NCBI GenBank assembly: GCA_900617975.1
Contig: UZAE01001949.1
Span: 1 to 10,893, forward strand
Reading direction: 5' to 3'
DNA from: Rodentolepis nana
Lineage: Eukaryota > Platyhelminthes > Cestoda > Cyclophyllidea > Hymenolepididae
Length of the DNA stretch: 10,893 nucleotides
The notes beneath the pieces were generated by a model. It made no database searches. It was not told the origin of the DNA and saw only the letters and a program-made list of their open reading frames with translations. Below are positions 7,501 through 10,893 of this stretch, one piece after another (position 1 is the first letter of the stretch; every line of letters starts with the position of its first letter). The position numbers and the translations under genes were made by a program.

Positions 7501-9254
7501 AGTCGCTCCATCTGTATCAAATTATAAACACAGAGAACCACTGATTAATACATAAATCACTTCATGCGCAAAAATTTTATCGGTGAGAGCATGCAACCTT
7601 TCCTGTTTAATGGAAACGCCAAAGGTGTGCGCGTGTGTGCTTAATTAAACAGTCGACAGCCAAATCAAAGCGACAGCAAAGCATGCAATTATTTGGGGAG
7701 AGGAGATAAATAAAATGGCCGAGGGGGGGGGAGGAATATTGAATTGACAATGACAACAAAATAAGAGGGCGATAGCGTTATTAGCTCCATATCAATCCAG
7801 CGAAGCGGTGACACGGAAGAGGAGAGAAGAAGTTCGTGCATAGTCTTACAATATTCAATGCTGATTTGCTTCTCAAACTTTTCGCCATCATCATCCCGCT
7901 CAACGATACAGTAGATTGGATCACGGAAAGAGTCCGAATATACATTAGTCAGGCGAAGTTCCCGACTGTTAGATAGCGTTCTATTTTCCCTAGGGCCGAT
8001 AGATACCCACTGGAAATAGTAGGTTCCAGTAAGTTCCGTTTCATTTTCGAGGTAACAATTGGATTCCAGTGTTCCACCTTCGGAGACTCGCACTGGAGTG
8101 TCTTCGCCAGCAGTCAGATGAACAATTGGGTCTTCTAGGCCACCGCCAATTGAAATGACCTCATCTGACATAAAAATGCTCGCCTTTTAACATAATCACA
8201 ACACCGTATCATCTGTCTTTGTGGTGCATAAGGTTCAACTACTCTATCCAGATGTTAAAAGTTGGGGAAAATGTTTAAAAGTGTAATTTCATTCGCAATA
8301 ATATACAAACTCTTTAAACTCTGCAACAGTGTAATGCTGAAAACGATTTCTTTCTAACCATGCGTGAATTAGTGTTTTAAACGCCGCTCAGATTCATGCA
8401 AAGTTGTGAATTTGCCGAATGATAGAAACATTACAGTAGTCATTGTAGTCGCTATTTCGATAATATCGTCGGTAGTAATCCGAATTGTCTCTCCAGTATT
8501 GTCCTGCGTCAAAAATTTCAAGAAAATGTTGATAATTCGTTCACCAAATCTTACCTCTGGTAATGGTAGTAAACTACCTGCTATCAGCATTAAAACCTTT
8601 CCTACAAATTTTGAGTCAAAAGTCGCTGTAATTTAAAGTAAGTTAAAATATAAAGTTTCCTATATTATCATTCATCTACTATTGGTTCAAAGGATCAATT
8701 TGTTTGAATTTACTAATACGACTTTTAGTTATAACTAAAACACATTCATTATAGATAAGATAAACATTCAAAAATAGACTAATTATTTCCTAAATATTTT
8801 GTCTTAAATTTGATGTAAACCTTTATTTATCCTTTCCTAACAAAATTTAAATGCTAAATTAAAAAATCCCAAGTAATTTTCATTGATCTCCATTATTGAC
8901 ATAATCCTTATTTAACAAAGAATCAGTTCAATTTGGTCTGTGTTTTATTCACGATTTCAATTATTTAAACAAATTGCCACTTTTATAATCTAAAATTATG
9001 TCAGAAATTTTAACATTGGCCGAAAAGGATTTTTATCAATTAAAATTGAATACTAAGGTACCAAAAAAGTAAAATATCATTATTATATTACTAATAATGA
9101 AACTGAGTAGTGTATTAATTTATCACTCTGAATAAGTGCCAAAAACGAAGCAGAATTATGAGGCTTGAAGGAAGAACATACCAAGAATGGCATAGGCCTG
9201 TAGACTAAGAGCCATCAAAAATACAACAATCCTAAGTCCTCCAAAGGACTTCAT
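1206..9254 (-). CDS. Perlecan-like (HSPG2/UNC-52 family) secreted Ig/LDLa matrix protein, 13 exons, 868 aa
   Basis: This is the only gene in the window. The coding exons, in order, are 9254-9182, 8503-8435, 8164-7850, 7511-7330, 6406-6301, 5576-5286, 5214-4936, 4844-4539, 3767-3520, 2167-2008, 1938-1804, 1730-1605 and 1522-1206. Every junction is GT..AG, phases match (all phase 1 except introns 4 and 9, which are phase 0), and the total is 869 codons with the stop. The protein has a signal peptide (residues 1-22), a Tyr-rich segment (about 26-48), Ig1 (50-153), Ig2 (154-249), Ig3 (249-346), Ig4 (346-439), Ig5 (439-541), Ig6 (541-635), LDLa1 to LDLa3 (about 638-764) and Ig7 (764-868). Phase-1 exons that each encode one module are typical of extracellular shuffled-domain proteins. 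The LDLa-then-Ig block with WRFNWG resembles perlecan domain II. I infer a basement-membrane protein. Only a few Ser-Gly dipeptides are present and there is no SGD cluster, so heparan sulfate attachment is uncertain. It may be a short perlecan paralogue or an isoform. Confidence 0.85.
1605..1730 (-). CDS. Exon 12: LDLa module 3 (five cysteines)
   Basis: A 126-nt phase 1-1 exon lies between TTTCCAG and TGCA|GTAAGT. Cysteines occur in NFC, YTC, FMC, PDC and DQC. The third family cysteine is replaced (GLQIP where G-x-C-I-P is usual). The acidic calcium ligands are kept (CDSDPDC, then NEDE). It follows exon 11 after a 73-nt intron. Confidence 0.88.
1804..1938 (-). CDS. Exon 11: LDLa module 2 (five cysteines)
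   Basis: A 135-nt phase 1-1 exon lies between TTAATAG and CAAG|GTAGGA. It has the LDLa calcium site (WQCDGEDDCGNGYDEANC) with the acidic ligands kept, but only five cysteines. The third cysteine of the family pattern is absent from the stretch between MTC and WQC. The flanking introns are 69 and 73 nt. Confidence 0.88.
2008..2167 (-). CDS. Exon 10: end of Ig6 plus LDLa module 1
   Basis: The exon starts in phase 0 after AACTAG and ends in phase 1 at TGCC|GTACGT. After 17 residues that finish Ig6 it encodes a canonical LDL-receptor class A repeat with all six cysteines (ICPPGYRRC, RNGEC, GRFC, IRDC, DQSLC) and the calcium-binding signature CDGIRDCADGSDE. It is the only one of the three LDLa modules with the full cysteine set. 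Confidence 0.9.
2587..2600. repeat. Target-site duplication of copy 2, left
   Basis: ATATTGCAGTTATG, identical to 2920-2933 on the other side of the 319-bp element. The first three bases could also be read as part of the A/T tail at the right copy, so the minimal duplication is about 11 bp. Confidence 0.82.
2601..2919 (+). repeat. SINE-like dispersed repeat, copy 2, in intron 9
   Basis: This is a 319-bp element starting GGGTGCGCGATAGAC and ending in an ATAAATAA tail. It is bounded by a perfect 14-bp direct repeat, ATATTGCAGTTATG, at 2587-2600 and 2920-2933. The asymmetric A-rich tail plus a target-site duplication of this length is the hallmark of LINE-type target-primed reverse transcription. 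It is antisense to the host gene. I see no ORF of note and no clear tRNA-type A and B boxes. Confidence 0.85.
2920..2933. repeat. Target-site duplication of copy 2, right
   Basis: ATATTGCAGTTATG, an exact match to 2587-2600. It follows the ATAAATAA tail directly. Confidence 0.82.
3520..3767 (-). CDS. Exon 9: divergent Ig-like domain 6 with Arg-rich loop
   Basis: The acceptor is CTTATAG and the donor is GAT|GTAAGT (phase 0). The cysteines of an Ig fold are present (VSVLCYSM and GTVIECYSD, 52 residues apart), but the canonical C-strand tryptophan is missing. The loop after the first cysteine is very basic and proline-rich (DRRSRGPRPRLRAYDPR), so this is a degenerate Ig domain. Its last strand is completed by the first residues of exon 10 (MPNVKPVSVIIQV). 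NGT is a potential N-glycosylation site. Confidence 0.82.
3768..4538 (-). other. Intron 8 (771 nt)
   Basis: The donor is GTATGT, the acceptor CTTATAG, the phase 1. It holds the (CT)8 microsatellite. A plus-strand ORF of 85 codons lies at 3817-4074 but shows no recognisable protein features. Confidence 0.75.
3822..3837. repeat. (CT)8 microsatellite in intron 8
   Basis: A perfect CT dinucleotide run, (GA)8 in gene sense, about 55 nt upstream of exon 9. It is a purine tract in gene sense, so it is not the polypyrimidine tract of the exon 9 acceptor. Confidence 0.9.
4539..4844 (-). CDS. Exon 8: Ig-like domain 5
   Basis: A 306-nt phase 1-1 exon lies between CATTTTAG and ATCG|GTATGT. Ig signature residues are DMEIHCSAQG, DLEWFFRPV and YDEGEYICREPGG. 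It is the longest of the single-exon Ig modules here, with an extended C-to-E region (GSSIMQPLVYGPGGF). Intron 7, which separates it from exon 7, is only 91 nt. Confidence 0.9.
4936..5214 (-). CDS. Exon 7: Ig-like domain 4
   Basis: A 279-nt phase 1-1 exon lies between AATTTAG and GTCA|GTAAGT. Ig signature residues are RRELHCEIS, AVQWYLNGT and EGVWECRTP. The usual Y-x-C tyrosine is replaced by W (VWEC). NGT and NST are potential N-glycosylation sites. Intron 6, which separates it from exon 6, is only 71 nt. Confidence 0.9.
5286..5576 (-). CDS. Exon 6: Ig-like domain 3
   Basis: A 291-nt phase 1-1 exon lies between an ATTTCAG acceptor and an ACAG|GTTAGT donor. It has a clean Ig signature: SYEANCMIL (B strand), AYTWYFKG (C strand), and STAGEYICAARS (E-F turn plus Y-x-C). 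NAT near the end is a potential N-glycosylation site. The fold resembles an I-set domain, as in the Ig arrays of perlecan. Confidence 0.9.
5577..6300 (-). other. Intron 5 (724 nt)
   Basis: The donor is GTTAGT, the acceptor ATTTCAG, the phase 1. It is AT-rich with no repeat or coding pattern that I can support. Confidence 0.75.
6301..6406 (-). CDS. Exon 5: Ig-like domain 2, second half
   Basis: The acceptor is TTTCCAAAG and the exon starts in phase 0 with VTGEQPSVAYTCRAINL, which supplies the F-strand Y-x-C motif of Ig2. It ends in phase 1 at CCGG|GTTAGT. At 106 nt it is too short to stand out as an ORF by itself. It is required to complete Ig2 and to keep the phase into exon 6. Confidence 0.82.
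6407..7329 (-). other. Intron 4 (923 nt), splits Ig2
   Basis: The donor is GTAAGC, the acceptor CCAAAG, the phase 0. It is AT-rich. The only structure noticed is a cluster of inverted repeats at 7009-7060. I see no exon inside it. Confidence 0.75.
7330..7511 (-). CDS. Exon 4: Ig-like domain 2, first half
   Basis: The exon starts in phase 1 after GATACAG and ends in phase 0 at ATG|GTAAGC. It holds the B-strand cysteine (VVRRCEVYP) and the C-strand tryptophan (EFSWSDPTG). The second cysteine is on exon 5, so this Ig domain is split by a phase-0 intron, unlike Ig1, Ig3, Ig4 and Ig5. SEDMASGRV contains a Ser-Gly preceded by acidic residues, a possible but weak glycosaminoglycan attachment context. 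Confidence 0.85.
7512..7849 (-). other. Intron 3 (338 nt)
   Basis: The donor is GTAAGA, the acceptor GATACAG, the phase 1. It contains a C run of about nine in gene sense (7723-7731) and a short GT-rich stretch near 7625-7640. No coding potential is seen: the exon 3 frame reads on for some tens of codons past the donor but loses Ig character. Confidence 0.75.
7850..8164 (-). CDS. Exon 3: Ig-like domain 1
   Basis: One 315-nt phase 1-1 exon encodes a whole module of about 105 residues. The B-strand cysteine lies in LESNCYL, the C-strand tryptophan in YYFQWVSI, and the F-strand cysteine in DPIYCIV. NET and NRT are potential N-glycosylation sites. The upstream acceptor is ATGTCAG and the donor is TATT|GTAAGA. 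The in-frame ATG just before the acceptor lies in the intron and is not taken as a start. Confidence 0.85.
8435..8503 (-). CDS. Exon 2: tyrosine-rich acidic N-terminal segment
   Basis: This 69-nt phase 1-1 exon lies between a GCAG acceptor and a GTAATG donor. It encodes about 23 residues, of which eight are tyrosine, mostly in D-Y, Y-Y and R-Y contexts, with a repeated R-x-NSDY pattern (RDNSDYY, then YRNSDYNDYY). It follows the signal peptide directly, so it would be the mature N-terminus. The frame is fixed by exon 3: only this frame gives a phase-1 end that continues open. Another frame runs further as an ORF but meets a stop once spliced to exon 3. I recognise no domain. Acidic tyrosines of this kind are candidate sulfation sites (inference). 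Confidence 0.7.
8504..9181 (-). other. Intron 1 (678 nt)
   Basis: This AT-rich intron runs from donor GTATGT to acceptor GACGCAG, with phase 1. It contains the possible cassette exon at 8555-8625. The rest, about 8640-9170, is very AT-rich and I see no feature in it. Confidence 0.7.
8555..8625 (-). other. Possible cassette exon inside intron 1
   Basis: A candidate exon is bounded by AAATTACAG and a strong donor CCAGAG|GTAAGA. It is open in phase from exon 1. Ending at 8555 it is 71 nt and shifts the frame, giving an early stop in exon 3. An earlier donor, GCAG|GTAGTT, with the exon ending at 8578, would add 16 residues in frame (ATFDSKFVGKVLMLIA). The main model skips it, because exon 1 joins exon 2 cleanly without it. 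Confidence 0.25.
9182..9254 (-). CDS. Exon 1: start codon and signal peptide
   Basis: The exon encodes MKSFGGLRIVVFLMALSLQ followed by AYAIL. This is a short basic N-terminus, a hydrophobic core (IVVFLMALSL) and an A-Y-A cleavage site after residue 22, a textbook secretion signal. The donor reads TTG|GTATGT, leaving phase 1. The ATG is the first in frame after a pyrimidine-rich stretch. The exon joins directly to the acceptor at 8503 in the same phase. Confidence 0.82.
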
Positions 9255-10464
9255 TTTGACTCAGAGATAAGAAAGACACTCGCACACACAGAGAGAGAGA
9301 GAGAGAGGTATAGCGATTGAAGTGCTAAAACAGGAGTTCTGTCGTCTCCGATCTATTGGGTATTACTATGGTACGCCAACCCAGCGGTTATCGGAGATAT
9401 AATGGGGGGACAAAGTTTCATAGAGGTCTCTATAGCGCGTCTGTTAACCTAGGCACCTCGAATATTATTGGTGGATAGCCAAATGCACAATCATCATTGG
9501 CCAAGTGATTTTATGGTGTGTTTTCTTGGTACGCAATTATCGAATAATAGATTAAATCAGTAAATGGTTTCGTTTCCTGTATCTAAATATTTACCTCTGC
9601 ATCATAGATATGAGTCATCCGAAGCCCTTACAATATGCCGACTGAGTGATAAGCGTTCTATAAACACGCACGTAATAGTACACTTTTCTAAATACCAAGT
9701 TGAAATGATTTTTAAGGATTGGTTTCTGGCGTCGCTAAAAGAAGACTTTTTATCCCTTCGAAACTTATTTTAAATGAGTGATTATTAGAAAATAAATACT
9801 AGTATAAATTTTAACAAAAAGCAATGTATTGTAACCGTAAAATTACAGCAATTTCCTTCGATTTATTTTGAAATTTTTTTCCAGATTCATTAAATAAATT
9901 TGCAATTAAATTCGTTCAAGTTCGCAAGTTATTTATTAATAATTTATTAAATGCATTCAGAGCCTTTGATAACCATTAGCAAGACTAATTAAAGTATGAA
10001 AATTTTTAGATATTTTGTTACTTTATTGCATTTAATGTCAAACTTAAGGAATAAATGGATTTTTTCTAATGACAAATAAATTGTGTTATTAATTTTGAAA
10101 TTATTTTCAATGCAGATGGTTTTTCCCTTCCAGTATGACACAGTCTAAACTACATTTTGATCTATTTTGAAGTGCTTCTGGTCATACCTGGAGGTTAGAT
10201 ATCAATCAGCTGTTCGGATGATCAACAATTTCTCATATCTCCAGACCACACCGTGTAAGGTACCAATTAGTTGAGTGTAGAGATCGAGCTAGAGCAGAGT
10301 ATGTCCTGCTGATGTTGCGGACGATTATAAATATATAATATTTTTCTTGATATTCAATTATTGTTTAAAGTGTCCGATACCCAAAATGGAGACCTAACTT
10401 GCCATTACTCTGTCAAGTTAGTGAATCTTATTTGGAAGTAGTGATTGAAGTCTGCATTCGTTGA
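9255..10464. other. 5' flank of the gene, probable promoter region
   Basis: No second gene is supported here. On the minus strand near the gene there are CCAAT-like (CCCAATAG near 9360, ACCAATAA near 9470) and TATA-like (ATTATATC near 9400) strings, none decisive. About 9780-10140 is very AT-rich. A perfect 8-bp inverted repeat, CTAACTTG and CAAGTTAG, lies at 10394-10421. The 69-codon plus-strand ORF at 9564-9773 has no recognisable features. Confidence 0.4.
9283..9307. repeat. (CA)4(GA)8 microsatellite just upstream of the start codon
   Basis: In gene sense this is a (TC)n(TG)n tract 29 to 53 nt upstream of the ATG. It is followed by a further pyrimidine stretch (TCTTTCTTATCTCTGAG). It would lie in the 5' UTR or core promoter. 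CT/GA tracts near metazoan starts can act as promoter elements or as the polypyrimidine tract of a splice acceptor. The tract itself is certain; any function is inference. Confidence 0.85.
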
Positions 10465-10477
10465 AGTGCTTGAAGTA
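10465..10477. repeat. Target-site duplication of copy 3, left
   Basis: AGTGCTTGAAGTA, identical to 10801-10813. It abuts the tail end of the inverted element. Confidence 0.82.
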
Positions 10478-10800
10478 TTTATTTATTTCAAATGTCAAGA
10501 GTTTTGAAAGGTATCATTAGCCTTTTAGCTAACTTCGGGCTTCACAGAGAGGAGGGGGAATATCAAAGTGACGAAAAGTCGAGAGAGAGGGGGAGCAGAA
10601 GGGAGTTTCAAAGGTGTAAAAGAGACAGATACGAAGGTGGAAAAAAGATGAGGTGAGTACTATAGAAGGGGTCGAATATGACATACAGTGGGGTCATGGT
10701 AGTTTGAAGTCAGAAGCCAACTGCCAGTTTATAGACTTTTGACGTATGCGTAATAGTTGCCCAGGGTGCACCACGTGGAGGTAGTTCTATCGCACACCCC
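10478..10800 (-). repeat. SINE-like dispersed repeat, copy 3 (inverted)
   Basis: Read on the minus strand, this 323-bp copy starts GGGGTGTGCGATAGAACTAC and ends with an AAATAAATAAA tail. It matches copy 2 along its whole length. It is flanked by a perfect 13-bp direct repeat AGTGCTTGAAGTA at 10465-10477 and 10801-10813. Copies 2 and 3 share the same 5' terminus, which argues for a defined full-length unit rather than a randomly 5'-truncated LINE. It lies about 1.2 kb upstream of the gene's ATG, in the same orientation as the gene. Confidence 0.85.
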
Positions 10801-10813
10801 AGTGCTTGAAGTA
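10801..10813. repeat. Target-site duplication of copy 3, right
   Basis: AGTGCTTGAAGTA, an exact match to 10465-10477. It abuts the 5' end (CACACCCC on the plus strand) of the inverted element. Confidence 0.82.
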
Positions 10814-10893
10814 AGAATTCTATCAAATTTTAAAAAATTAGCTACCCGAACATTTTTATGTGAATAACAAAAAATCTGCTTACCAATCTTCTT

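Noticed and set aside
8369..8590. 73-codon minus-strand ORF through intron 1 and exon 2
   Set aside because: Reading through in this frame leads to a stop after splicing to exon 3. The alternative phase gives a continuous product with the Tyr-rich segment.
9564..9773. 69-codon plus-strand ORF in the 5' flank
   Set aside because: No domain, signal peptide or composition typical of a real protein. It lies in AT-rich flank.

Overview
The window is metazoan genomic DNA. It is AT-rich and has many introns, all with GT..AG ends. One gene explains all the coding signal I can find. I favour an invertebrate, possibly a flatworm: very short introns (69-91 nt) are mixed with longer ones (up to about 1.35 kb), acceptors are varied (TTTAG, ATAG, CCAG, AAAG) rather than nematode-like, and the product is a perlecan-family matrix protein. 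The species call is inference and is weak.

The gene lies on the minus strand, from the ATG at 9254 to a TAA at 1206. I assembled 13 coding exons by matching splice sites and reading phases. The exon lengths add up to 2607 nt, exactly 869 codons with the stop (868 aa), and the frame stays open throughout. In order the product has a cleavable signal peptide, a short tyrosine-rich acidic segment, six Ig-like domains, three LDL-receptor class A (LDLa) modules, and a final Ig domain with a WRFNWG motif. This resembles the N-terminal part (domain II) of perlecan/UNC-52, a basement-membrane heparan sulfate proteoglycan. The laminin-type domains that normally follow are absent from the window.

Layout from left to right: 1-1205 is the 3' flank, with probable 3' UTR, a possible polyadenylation signal and a dispersed repeat (copy 1). 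1206-2167 holds exons 13 to 10 (last Ig, three LDLa), separated by tiny introns. 2168-3519 is intron 9, with repeat copy 2. 3520-8503 holds exons 9 to 2 (Ig6 back to the Tyr-rich segment). 8504-9181 is intron 1, with a possible cassette exon. 9182-9254 is the signal-peptide exon. 9255-10893 is the 5' flank, with a CT/GA microsatellite beside the start codon and repeat copy 3 in inverted orientation.

The second notable system is a short interspersed repeat of about 320 bp. Copies 2 and 3 share the same 5' end, have an (AAATA)-like 3' tail, and are flanked by perfect 14-bp and 13-bp target-site duplications. That points to a SINE-like retroposon family. No second protein-coding gene, tRNA, rRNA or CRISPR array is supported.
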